Source of the DNA: Streptomyces fumigatiscleroticus
GTDB lineage: Bacteria > Actinomycetota > Actinomycetes > Streptomycetales > Streptomycetaceae
Length of the DNA: 64,000 bases
Assembly (NCBI RefSeq): GCF_014647975.1
Contig: NZ_BMQF01000007.1
Span: 62,001-126,000 of the forward strand
Direction: 5' to 3'
Part shown: piece by piece, positions 49,952 to 57,977 of the stretch
Position numbering within the stretch: position 1 is the first letter of the stretch
Layout of the letters: the number at the start of each line of letters is the position of its first letter
Notes under the pieces: model-generated
The model's database searches: none
What the model saw: only the letters and a program-made list of their open reading frames with translations
What the model was told of the DNA's origin: nothing
Translations under genes and position numbers: made by a program

Positions 49952-50147
49952 CGAGTGCCCGCCTCACGATGTCCTGCAACTCCGCGCTGACCGCTCCGCT
50001 GGTCACCACCTTGTAGAGGACCACCGCGAAGGCCACCGCCGCGACGATCCCCATCGCGTACTCGGAGGTGACCATCCCGGCGTCCCTCCGCATCGCACGC
50101 GCCCGACACACCAGGGCACACACCCGTGCCCGTACCGCCTTGTCCAT
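49938..50147 (-). CDS. DUF4244 protein (Flp pilin-like)
   Basis: 69 aa from the ATG at 50147 (MDKAVRARVCALVCRARAM). The motif GMVTSEYAMGIVAAVAFAVVLYKVV resembles the Flp prepilin N-terminus (G-hydrophobic-T-x-E-Y) and makes this the best candidate for the major pilin subunit. A longer start at 50258 lacks a ribosome-binding site. Confidence 0.85.
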   Translation of the reverse strand: MDKAVRARVCALVCRARAMRRDAGMVTSEYAMGIVAAVAFAVVLYKVVTSGAVSAELQDIVRRALDARM

Positions 50148-50247
50148 CTCGACCCCCGTGAGGTTCCGTCCCTGCTCCGTCAACCGCTGTTCCGTGTCCG
50201 CACCGGCCGAGGCGTGACGCACCGCGCGTCGGCCGCCCCGCCTTCCG

Positions 50248-51033
50248 TCAGCCACCACCCCCTTCCAGCACTCCGCCCGCCAGTCCGATCACCACGGGCA
50301 GTACGCCGACCGCGATGAACGCGGGCAGGAAGCACAGCCCCACCGGCGCGGTGACCAGGACGGCCGCCCGCCGGGCGCGTGCCGTGGCGGTGCGCGCCCA
50401 GTCGGCGCGGGCCTGGGCGGCGAGCCGCGCGACCGGTGCCGCCGCGGGCAGGCCGGACTCGGCGGCCCGTTCCAGCAGCCGTGCCAGGGGCCGGGCCCCC
50501 GGCGTCGCGGCCAGCGTCCGCCAGGCCCGTGCCGCCTCGCCGCCGAGCCGGACCTCCGCCGCGCCGCGCGCCAGCGCGTCCCCGAGGGGTCCGCCCAGGG
50601 CCTCGCCCACGGCCCGGGCGGCGGCCACCGGACCCGCGCCCGCCGCGATACAGGCCGCCAGCAGGTCCGCCGCGAGGGGCAGTCGGCGGGCCGCCTCCGC
50701 CCGGCCGGTGTCCGCCGTCGCTTCGGCGGCGGCCCGTCTGCCCCGCCACCGCCACAGTCCGGCCGCGACGGCCAGCCCCGCCCCGGCACCGGCGACTCCA
50801 CCGGCCAGGACCCATCCGGCGCCCACCAGCCCGGTCAGCGGCAGCCACGTCCCTACGGCGGCGCGCACCTCGATGCGCGGGGCGGCGCGCGCGGGCCGCC
50901 GCGGCCACATCCCGTCGCGGCGCCGTCGTGTCCTGCGCTCGCTCCGTACGGCCGCCGGCCACCGTGCCGTCCAGACGAGCAGCAGTACCGTCCCCATGGC
51001 CGCCCCCAGCCTGTGGACAACGTCTCCGTTCAC
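50248..51033 (-). CDS. tadC: TadC-type secretion system F-domain protein
   Basis: 261 aa with a T2SSF domain (RLPLAADLLAACIAAGAGPVAAARAVGEALGGPLGDAL) and hydrophobic segments at both ends. TadC and TadB form the inner-membrane platform of the pilus/secretion machine. The GTG at 51033 overlaps the tadB stop by four bases (GTGA). Confidence 0.88.
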   Translation of the reverse strand: MNGDVVHRLGAAMGTVLLLVWTARWPAAVRSERRTRRRRDGMWPRRPARAAPRIEVRAAVGTWLPLTGLVGAGWVLAGGVAGAGAGLAVAAGLWRWRGRRAAAEATADTGRAEAARRLPLAADLLAACIAAGAGPVAAARAVGEALGGPLGDALARGAAEVRLGGEAARAWRTLAATPGARPLARLLERAAESGLPAAAPVARLAAQARADWARTATARARRAAVLVTAPVGLCFLPAFIAVGVLPVVIGLAGGVLEGGGG

Positions 51034-51905
51034 GTCGGCCCCTCCGCTCCCCGCACGATGCGCAGCACCCACCACGTCCCCAGGGCCTCCAGCACGGCGC
51101 CGGCCAGCAGACAGCCCAGTCCCGCCCCGGTGTGCAGCAGCACGTGCAGCGGGTCGGCGCCCAGGGCGGCGCCGATGAGAAGACCCAGGACCGGCAGGCC
51201 CGCGAGCATGGCCGCCGTGGACCGGGCACCCGCCAGCTGGGCGCGCAGATCGGCGCGCCGGTCCCGCTCGGCGCGCAGCGCCGCCGTCAGCCGGTCGAGC
51301 CCGTCCGCGAGCCCGGCACCCCGGTCCACGGCCACCCGCCAGCAGGCGGCCAGCCCCAGCAGCCCGTCGGCTCCCGGCTGCCGTGCCGCTGCCTCGAGGG
51401 CGGCCGGGACGTCCCCGCCGAAGCGGGCCGCCGCCAGCACCACCGCCTGTGCGTCACCGAGCCCGCCGGAGTCGCGCGCGGCCCGCAGCAGCGCCTCGCC
51501 CGGCTGCCGCCCCGCCCGCACCTCCCCGGCGAGCGCTCCGCACAGCGCGATCACCTCGTCCGTCCGGCGCTCCCGCGCGCGCCGCGCCCGTCCGGCCCGC
51601 CGGACCCGGCGCAGCACCGGCACCCCGGCCGCCCCCGCGACGACCGGCAGCACCGAGGACCCGAGCACCCCCAGGACGAGCCCGGCCACCGGCGCCCACC
51701 ACTCGGCCCGCAGCCGTCCGCGGACCCGCCGCAGCCCCGCGACCGCCCGCAGCCGGCCCGGCGGCCCGGAGCCGACCGCCCCGCCGCCCGCCAGCAGCAG
51801 CCGAGCCCGTCGTGCCCCGAAGCGCCCTTGGCAGGTCAGCCAGGCCGCCAGCCCCAGGAGGACCACCGCCGCACCCATCGACGCCTCATTCGTCCCGTGC
51901 ATCAC
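51030..51905 (-). CDS. tadB: TadB-type secretion system F-domain protein
   Basis: 291 aa with an N-terminal membrane helix, a cytoplasmic T2SSF domain (CGALAGEVRAGRQPGEALLRAARDSG) and two C-terminal helices. Platform protein paired with TadC. The GTG start overlaps the tadA stop (GTGA). Confidence 0.88.
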   Translation of the reverse strand: MMHGTNEASMGAAVVLLGLAAWLTCQGRFGARRARLLLAGGGAVGSGPPGRLRAVAGLRRVRGRLRAEWWAPVAGLVLGVLGSSVLPVVAGAAGVPVLRRVRRAGRARRARERRTDEVIALCGALAGEVRAGRQPGEALLRAARDSGGLGDAQAVVLAAARFGGDVPAALEAAARQPGADGLLGLAACWRVAVDRGAGLADGLDRLTAALRAERDRRADLRAQLAGARSTAAMLAGLPVLGLLIGAALGADPLHVLLHTGAGLGCLLAGAVLEALGTWWVLRIVRGAEGPT

Positions 51906-53155
51906 CGCACCCCCCGTTCGGCGTCCTCACTGCGAAGCAGCGCCCGCAGCCGCTCCCAGCCCCGCTCGTACGCGAACGCCTCCGCGCCCCAGCGCAGCGC
52001 CGGCACCGTCCGCACCAGTCCCGAGGCGTCCCGTTGCAGCACGTGCACCTCGGCGATCCGCCGCCGCCCCGCCCGGTCGCGCACGAGATGCAGGACCACC
52101 GACAGCGCGGCCGCCAGCTGGCTGTGCAGGGCGGCACGGTCCAGGCCCGCGGCCGTGCCGAGCGCCTCCAGCCGGGCCGGCACGTCCGCCGCCGCGTTGG
52201 CGTGGACGGTTCCGCAGCCGCCCTCGTGACCCGTGTTCAGAGCGGCGAGCAGATGAACCACCTCGGGGCCGCGCACCTCGCCGACGACCAGCCGGTCGGG
52301 CCGCATCCGCAGCGCCTGCCGCACGAGGTCCTCCAGGGTGACCCGTCCCGCGCCCTCCTGGTTGGCGGGCCGGCTCTCCAGACGTACGACGTGCGGATGG
52401 TTCGGCCGCAGCTCCGCCGAGTCCTCGGCGAGCACGATGCGCTCGCCCGGTCCGACCAGCCCGAGCAACGCGCTGAGCAGCGTGGTCTTGCCGGAGCCGG
52501 TACCGCCGCTGACGAGGAAGGACAGCCGCGCCTTCAGCAGCGCCCGCAGCACGCGGTCACCGCCCGGCGGCACCGTGCCCGCCGCCACCAGCTCGGCGAG
52601 CGTGAACGCGCGCGGGCGCACCACGCGCAGGGACAGGCAGGTGCAGCCGACGGCGACCGGGGGCAGCACCGCGTGCAGCCGGGTTCCGTCCGGCAGCCGC
52701 GCGTCGACCCACGGCCGGGCGTCGTCCAGGCGGCGTCCGGCCACGGCGGCCAGGCGCTGCGCGAGGCGCCGTACGGCCGCCGCGTCCGGGAAGGAGACGG
52801 CCGTCAGCCGCAGTCCGCCGCCCCGGTCCACCCAGACCCGGTCCGGGGCGGACACCAGTACGTCGGTCACCGACGGATCGGCGAGCAGCGGCTGAAGGGG
52901 CCCGCTGCCCACCAGTTCCGACCGCAACCGCTCGGCGGCCACGAGGATCTCGGCGTCGCCGAGCACCCGCCCCTGCTCGCGCAGCGCCTGCGCCACCCGC
53001 GCGGGTGTGGGTTCCGCCCCGCTCTCGGCGAGCCACTGCCGCACTCCGTCGAGCAGTCCGGCCGGTACGCCCGTGGACATTCCCGGAGCGGCCCCCTCCG
53101 CGGCCGCCGCGTCCCCCGCCCGCTCAGGTCCCGACGTCGTGTCCGCCCTGTTCAT
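51902..53155 (-). CDS. tadA: TadA/CpaF secretion ATPase
   Basis: 417-aa hexameric ATPase. Walker A FLVSGGTGSGKTTLLSALL (about 214-232), the Asp box EDSAELRPNHPHVVRLESR, Walker B RMRPDRLVVGEVRGPE, and the His box GHEGGCGTVHAN. It drives pilus assembly. The ATG overlaps the upstream stop (ATGA). Confidence 0.95.
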   Translation of the reverse strand: MNRADTTSGPERAGDAAAAEGAAPGMSTGVPAGLLDGVRQWLAESGAEPTPARVAQALREQGRVLGDAEILVAAERLRSELVGSGPLQPLLADPSVTDVLVSAPDRVWVDRGGGLRLTAVSFPDAAAVRRLAQRLAAVAGRRLDDARPWVDARLPDGTRLHAVLPPVAVGCTCLSLRVVRPRAFTLAELVAAGTVPPGGDRVLRALLKARLSFLVSGGTGSGKTTLLSALLGLVGPGERIVLAEDSAELRPNHPHVVRLESRPANQEGAGRVTLEDLVRQALRMRPDRLVVGEVRGPEVVHLLAALNTGHEGGCGTVHANAAADVPARLEALGTAAGLDRAALHSQLAAALSVVLHLVRDRAGRRRIAEVHVLQRDASGLVRTVPALRWGAEAFAYERGWERLRALLRSEDAERGVR

Positions 53156-54255
53156 ACGGGCCCCGCCTCGGCCAGCGCCCGCTCCCAGAACTGCCGGCAG
53201 AAGCGCGCCAGCGGTCCGCGTCCGGCCGCGCCGGGCGGCTGCTTGGCCTCGTCCGGGCGCAGCAGGCCGGACTCCGAGGGAACCTCCCCGGCCAGCGGAA
53301 GCCCGAGGAGCCGGGCCACTTCGCGGTCGTCCAGCCCGGGCGCGTACGGCCCGCGGACCGCGACCCGCAGGTCGCGCAGGACCATGCCGGCGGCGGAGGC
53401 CACCCGGCCCGCCGCCGCGACGGCGCGCAGTTCGGCGGGGACCACGAGCAGCCCCAGGTCCAGCTGGGCGAGTGCCTCGGCGACCCCGTCGTCGACCCGG
53501 CGCGGCAGATCGACCACGACCGTGCCGCCCCGGCGCCGGGCCGCGGCGAGCACCGCCCGGACGGCCTGGGGCGGCACGGCGACGCAGTCGCCCCGGTCCC
53601 AGCTGAGCACCCGCAAGGAGTGCAGCCGGGGCAGCGACTCCTCCAGGGCCCCGCCGCCGACCCGGCCGCGCGAGGCGGCGAACGCCGGCCACCTCAGGCC
53701 CTCGGCCGTCTCGCCGCCGAGCAGCACGTCCAGGCCGCCGCCCAGCGGATCGGCGTCGACCAGCAGGCTGCGCAGCCCCTCGCGCGCCGAGGTGACGGCG
53801 AGCGCGCAGGCCAGCGTGGACGCCCCCGCGCCGCCCCGGCCGCCGATGACGCCCACGGTCAGGGCGGGCCGGCCGACGCCCTCGGCGACATCGGCGATGC
53901 GGTCGACCAGCCACTGCTCGCCGTCGGGCAGCATCAGCACATGGTCGGCGCCGATCTCGACGGCCCGCCGCCAGACGCCGGAGTCGTCCTGGTCACGGCC
54001 GACCAGCACCACTCCGGTTCTGCGCGCGGCCCCGCGCACGCGCCGCGCGGCGTCGTCGCCGACCAGGACCAGCGGCGCGGCCTCCCAGCCGCCCCGCTGC
54101 TCGGGCACCGAGTGGTGCACCTCCGGTGTGGCACCCGCCGCCGCGCACAGGCGCAGCAGGTCGTCGAGGAGTCCGGCGTCCTCGGTGACGATCAGGGGCC
54201 CGCTCTGCCGCCCTCCGGGGGCGGACGGCGGGTCTTGGGTGACGGATCCGGCCAC
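53152..54255 (-). CDS. CpaE/TadZ-like MinD-family protein (Ssd)
   Basis: 367 aa. A receiver-like N-terminal domain (about 15-125) precedes a ParA/MinD ATPase with deviant Walker A IGGRGGAGASTLACALA (about 134-150), where the signature lysine is replaced by Ala. Actinobacterial homologues are annotated septum site determining protein or CpaE-like and localise the tad machine. GTG at 54255 follows GGAGAGG by six bases. First gene of the operon. Confidence 0.87.
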   Translation of the reverse strand: MAGSVTQDPPSAPGGRQSGPLIVTEDAGLLDDLLRLCAAAGATPEVHHSVPEQRGGWEAAPLVLVGDDAARRVRGAARRTGVVLVGRDQDDSGVWRRAVEIGADHVLMLPDGEQWLVDRIADVAEGVGRPALTVGVIGGRGGAGASTLACALAVTSAREGLRSLLVDADPLGGGLDVLLGGETAEGLRWPAFAASRGRVGGGALEESLPRLHSLRVLSWDRGDCVAVPPQAVRAVLAAARRRGGTVVVDLPRRVDDGVAEALAQLDLGLLVVPAELRAVAAAGRVASAAGMVLRDLRVAVRGPYAPGLDDREVARLLGLPLAGEVPSESGLLRPDEAKQPPGAAGRGPLARFCRQFWERALAEAGPV

Positions 54256-54836
54256 GTTGTCCCTCTCCTTCGCTGCGTCCCTCGCGCGGCCCCCGTGGCC
54301 CCGCGAATCCCGAACGTCCGGAGAACCGGCGACCGGCCTCCATTGACCGGCCGACGGAAACCGGCCATACACGTCCGACAAACCGAACCGGCCCTGAAGT
54401 CGGCGCGGTCGCGGCGCGTGGGAATCACGGTGCAGCGATCCCGGAAATCGTGTGGATCTTGGTCGATAACTGTGGACAACTCGGCAGTTGTGAATATCGC
54501 CGTCACCCAAACCAGTGACCCCTGTACTGCCCGTGTACGACTTCCGCAGAGCAGTCCGCCGGATACGCAGCGTGACGGATCATGGGGATGGGCAGAAGGG
54601 CGGACATGCCGCCCCGACCATGCGGTCCCGTCGGCGCGGAGAAGGGAAAAACCCACCCGGACATGCGACGACCCCCGCCGGGGGGGAGAGCGGGGGTCGT
54701 CTCCACGGCCGACTCGGGGGGGGAGGAGTCGGACCGGGTTAGCACGGTCGCGAACGATCCGTGACTTCCATGGTGTACCCGAGAGCCCTCTCAGGCAAAC
54801 CCACGCGCCCCACCTTACGCCGAATGGGCTGCGCCT
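54256..54836. other. Divergent intergenic region with DnaA-box-like sites and hairpins
   Basis: 581 bp between the tad operon and the HAD gene. It contains TGTGGACAA (54471-54479), the complement of the Streptomyces DnaA box TTGTCCACA, and a weaker TGTGGATCT (54451-54459). Two hairpins lie nearer the HAD gene. No ORF is convincing. Confidence 0.6.
54667..54732 (+). promoter_or_regulatory. Two tandem GC hairpins upstream of the HAD gene
   Basis: Stem 1: GACGACCCCCG at 54667-54677 with its complement at 54691-54701, loop 13 nt. Stem 2: CCGACTC/GAGTCGG at 54709-54732, loop 10 nt. They sit between divergent genes, so they are not needed as ordinary terminators and may be a leader structure. Confidence 0.5.
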
Positions 54837-55670
54837 ATGCTCAGGGTCGTGGAAAACCACTCCTTGCCCCGCACAGCGGCCTTCTTTGACCTGGACAAGA
54901 CGGTCATTGCGAAGTCGAGCACGCTCACGTTCAGCAAGTCGTTCTACCAAGGCGGCCTGATCAACCGCAGGGCCGTCTTGCGCACCGCATATGCCCAGTT
55001 CGTCTTCCTCGCCGGCGGCGCGGACCACGACCAGATGGAACGCATGCGCGAGTACCTGTCCGCGCTCTGCCGTGGCTGGAACGTCCAGCAGGTCAAGGAG
55101 ATCGTGGCCGAGACGCTGCACGACCTGATCGACCCGATCATCTACGACGAGGCCGCCTCCCTGATCGAGGAGCACCACACCGCCGGCCGGGACGTCGTGA
55201 TCGTGTCCACCTCCGGCGCCGAGGTCGTGGAACCCATCGGCGAGCTGCTCGGCGCGGACCGGGTGGTGGCCACCCGCATGGTGGTGGGCGACGACGGCTG
55301 CTTCACCGGGGAAGTGGAGTACTACGCGTACGGCCCGACCAAGGCCGAGGCGATCAGGGAGCTGGCCGAGTCCGAGGGGTACGACCTGTCCCGCTGCTAC
55401 GCCTACAGCGACTCGGCGACCGACCTGCCGATGCTGGAGTCGGTCGGCCACCCCCACGCCGTGAACCCGGGCCGCACGCTGCGCCGCGAGGCCCTCGCGC
55501 GCGAGTGGCCGATTCTCGATTTCCACCGCCCGGTCCGGCTCAAGCAGCGGATCTCCGGATTCTCCGTACCGCCGCGTCCGGCGGTCGTGGCGGCCGCCGC
55601 GATAGGCGCCGCCGCGGCCACCGCGGGTCTCGTCTGGTACGCCAGCCGGCGCCGCACTCCGGCGGCCTGA
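54837..55670 (+). CDS. HAD-IB family phosphatase, morphological-differentiation associated
   Basis: 277 aa. HAD motif I FFDLDKTVIAK (about 16-26), motif II VIVSTSG, motif III/IV CYAYSDSATDLPML. A C-terminal hydrophobic helix (VVAAAAIGAAAATAGLVWYA) with a basic end suggests a tail anchor. Family members dephosphorylate serine phosphate or lysophosphatidic acid-type substrates. The usual start is MLRVVENHS at 54837, but a TATGCT at 54836-54841 overlaps it, so GTG at 54849 (VENHSLPRT) could be a leaderless start. Confidence 0.88.
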   Translation: MLRVVENHSLPRTAAFFDLDKTVIAKSSTLTFSKSFYQGGLINRRAVLRTAYAQFVFLAGGADHDQMERMREYLSALCRGWNVQQVKEIVAETLHDLIDPIIYDEAASLIEEHHTAGRDVVIVSTSGAEVVEPIGELLGADRVVATRMVVGDDGCFTGEVEYYAYGPTKAEAIRELAESEGYDLSRCYAYSDSATDLPMLESVGHPHAVNPGRTLRREALAREWPILDFHRPVRLKQRISGFSVPPRPAVVAAAAIGAAAATAGLVWYASRRRTPAA

Positions 55671-55755
55671 CCGGTCCTTTCCGCCGGCCGTCCCCGCCAT
55701 TCGACAGGTCGATGCCCGTTTAGCCCACATATAGACCTAAAAAGTAAAGAAGTAG

Positions 55756-56022
55756 GTCCAGGGCTTCCGCTTGCTCCGGTCCTGGAGTACAAAGGACTCA
55801 ACGGCCCGCGAGACCAAGGACATCCGAGAGGATCACCTCGAAAACGCATGTGGCCCCACGGACCGAGCATGGACATCGGGCACCCACGCGACGTCGACCC
55901 GTCGATTACGGGCCAGCCGCACCAGGTGACGGGCGAAGTTCCCGACCTGATGGGCGACATATCGAGGACGCCTGGTAACCCGGTGGCCATGCCAGCGGCG
56001 GTACGAGAACTCGTACCGCCGC
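55756..56022 (+). ncRNA. ssrS: 6S-like RNA (approximate ends)
   Basis: The region between the HAD gene and the Fic-like gene matches the recalled site of the S. coelicolor 6S-like RNA scr3559. The plus-strand RNA folds by eye into a long broken rod: CTGG/CCAG (55782/55992), GGCC/GGCC (55803/55985), ACCAAGG/CCTGGT (55813/55971), CCTCGA/TCGAGG (55836/55962), ATGTxGCCC/GGGCxACAT (55848/55952), TCGGG/CCCGA (55876/55941), and an apical CCCGT/ACGGG. AT-rich sequence lies upstream. The exact ends and strand are not certain. Confidence 0.6.
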
Positions 56023-56055
56023 AACCCTGTGCGGGCCCCGCTCAGGGGCCTTTCT
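55995..56055 (+). terminator. Double terminator after the 6S-like RNA
   Basis: First hairpin: 13-bp perfect stem GCGGCGGTACGAG with an AA loop (55995-56022). Second: GGCCCC-GCTCA-GGGGCC followed by TTTCT (56034-56055). The first may also end the convergent Fic-like gene. Confidence 0.7.
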
Positions 56056-56062
56056 CCCCGCG

Positions 56063-56887
56063 CTACGCCGCTCCGCGCTGCAACGCCTCGCACACCGCCG
56101 TGGACTCGCGCGCGCCCAGCTCGACCGCCCGGCCGCAGTGGGCGATCCAGGCCGCCATGCCCCCGGGCGTCGCGGAGACATAGCCCTCCAGCGCCGCCGC
56201 ATAGGCCGCCCGGCCCAGCTCGGCGTGTCCGACCTCCATCGGGCAGACCGACTTCGGGTCGAGCCCGCTGCCGATCAGGACGATACGCGCGGCCGCCCGT
56301 GCGACCAGGCCGTTGTGGGAGACGAAGGGCCGCAGCGCGAGCAGTTCGCCGTGCACCACCGCGGCCGTCACCAGAGCGGGGGCCGAGCCGCCCGCGACGA
56401 TCAGCTCGGACAGCCCCTCCAGGCGCGCGGACACCTCGTCCACGCCGGGCAGCGGCAGCTCGATCAGCGGCTCGTCGACCCGCTCCCCCCGCTGGCGCGG
56501 CCGGCCCACCTCGGGGGCCTGCTCCGCCGCCGCCACCAGGTGCAGCCGGGCCAGCACGCGCAGCGGCGACTGCCGCCAGACGGACAGCAGCTGACCGGCC
56601 TCGGCGGTGAGCCGCAGCGCCGCACCCACGGTGCGCGCCCCGTCCTCGCCACTGAAGTCGGTGCGCCGGCGCACCTCCTCGAGGGCCCAGTCGGCGCCGG
56701 ACAGCGCCGCCGAGCCCCGGGCGCCGCGCAGTGCCGCCTCCGAGGTGATCTCGTTGCTGCGGCGCCGCATGATCCGGTGTCCGTAGACCCGGTCCACGGC
56801 CTTGCGCACGGACTCCACGGACTCGGCCACGCCGGGCAGCGAGCCCAGGGCCGCGAGAGGGTCTGCGGACGCGCCTGTCGTACTCAT
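56063..56887 (-). CDS. Fic-like protein with degenerate motif
   Basis: 274 aa. The region HGELLALRPFVSHNGLVARAAARIVL (about 177-202) resembles the Fic active-site loop HPFxxGNGRxxR, but the catalytic histidine is Arg and only PF, NG and the final Arg remain. It is therefore probably not an active AMP-transferase. Homologues in Streptomyces are often labelled oxidoreductase without support. The ATG sits at the centre of a perfect 20-bp palindrome. It is divergent from the CooC-like ATPase gene. Confidence 0.7.
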   Translation of the reverse strand: MSTTGASADPLAALGSLPGVAESVESVRKAVDRVYGHRIMRRRSNEITSEAALRGARGSAALSGADWALEEVRRRTDFSGEDGARTVGAALRLTAEAGQLLSVWRQSPLRVLARLHLVAAAEQAPEVGRPRQRGERVDEPLIELPLPGVDEVSARLEGLSELIVAGGSAPALVTAAVVHGELLALRPFVSHNGLVARAAARIVLIGSGLDPKSVCPMEVGHAELGRAAYAAALEGYVSATPGGMAAWIAHCGRAVELGARESTAVCEALQRGAA

Positions 56888-56896
56888 GAGTACGAC
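56877..56896. promoter_or_regulatory. Perfect 20-bp palindrome over the Fic-like start codon
   Basis: GTCGTACTCATGAGTACGAC is its own reverse complement; the central CAT/ATG is the start codon. It is likely an operator, possibly controlling the divergent ATPase gene 91 bp away as well. Confidence 0.7.
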
Positions 56897-56987
56897 CCTA
56901 CGCACACCGGCGGCCCACCCCACGAAGGAGTGGTCTTCTTCACGCCCACTCCTACGCAGAGCGACCACATCACTACGCTTGGTGAAC

Positions 56988-57968
56988 ATGAAAATTGCTT
57001 TCGTCGGAAAGGGCGGCAGCGGCAAGACGACGCTGTCCTCCCTGTTCATCCGCCATCTCGCGACCACCGGTGCGCCCGTCGTGGCGGTCGACGCCGACAT
57101 CAACCAGCATCTGGGGGTCGCGCTCGGGCTGACCGAGGCGGAGGCGGCCGCACTGCCCGCGATGGGCGCACGCCTGCCGCTGATCAAGGACTATCTGCGC
57201 GGCGCCAATCCGCGGATCACGTCCGTCGAGACGATGATCAAGACCACCCCGCCCGGAGAGGGCTCGCGTCTGCTGCGCGTGCGCGAGGACAACCCGGTGT
57301 ACGACGCCTGCGCCCGGCCGGTGCGACTCGACGGCGGCGCCGTCCGTCTGCTGGCCACCGGTCCCTTCACGGACGCCGACCTGGGGGTCGCCTGCTACCA
57401 CTCCAAGACGGCAGCGGTGGAGCTGTGCCTGAACCACCTGGTCGACGGCCGTGACGAGTACGTCGTGGTCGACATGACCGCGGGCTCGGACTCCTTCGCC
57501 TCCGGCCTGTTCACCCGCTTCGACATCACGTTCCTCGTCGCCGAGCCGACCCGCAAGGGAGTCTCCGTCTACCGCCAGTACAAGGAGTACGCCCGCGACT
57601 ACGGCGTCGTCCTGAAGGTCGTCGGCAACAAGGTGCAGGGCCAGGACGACCTCGACTTCCTCCGCGCGGAGGCCGGGGACGACCTGCTGGTGACCGTGGG
57701 CCACTCGGACTGGGTGCGCGCCATGGAGAAGGGGCGGCCGCCGCGGTACGAGCATCTGGAGGACGTCAACCGCCGGGCGCTGCGCCTGCTGCACACGGCC
57801 GTCGACGCGACGTACGGGCTGCGGAACTGGGAGCGCTACACGCGCCAGATGGTGCACTTCCATCTGAAGAACGCCCAGTCCTGGGGCAACGAGCGGACCG
57901 GGGCCGACCTGGCGGCGCAGATCGACCCCGCGTTCGTCCTCGGCGAGGGTGTCGTCGCCCCCGTGTGA
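56988..57968 (+). CDS. CooC/MinD-like P-loop ATPase
   Basis: 326 aa beginning MKIAFVGKGGSGKTTLSSLF, a deviant Walker A of the MRP/MinD class, with switch I VVAVDADINQHLGVALG and Walker B YVVVDMTAGSDSFAS. Such ATPases act in metal-cofactor insertion or protein positioning; CooC loads nickel in CO dehydrogenase. No CO dehydrogenase genes are adjacent, so the target is unknown. No Shine-Dalgarno is seen; TACGCT nine bases before the ATG makes a leaderless or near-leaderless mRNA possible. It is convergent with the deacetylase gene. Confidence 0.85.
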   Translation: MKIAFVGKGGSGKTTLSSLFIRHLATTGAPVVAVDADINQHLGVALGLTEAEAAALPAMGARLPLIKDYLRGANPRITSVETMIKTTPPGEGSRLLRVREDNPVYDACARPVRLDGGAVRLLATGPFTDADLGVACYHSKTAAVELCLNHLVDGRDEYVVVDMTAGSDSFASGLFTRFDITFLVAEPTRKGVSVYRQYKEYARDYGVVLKVVGNKVQGQDDLDFLRAEAGDDLLVTVGHSDWVRAMEKGRPPRYEHLEDVNRRALRLLHTAVDATYGLRNWERYTRQMVHFHLKNAQSWGNERTGADLAAQIDPAFVLGEGVVAPV

Positions 57969-57977
57969 CGACACCGG

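Noticed and set aside
55833..56093. Minus-strand ORF of 86 codons rich in Arg/Tyr/Trp that looks protein-like.
   Set aside because: It is antisense to the region that folds as a 6S-like RNA, ends in a strong hairpin, has no ribosome-binding site and overlaps the end of the Fic-like gene.
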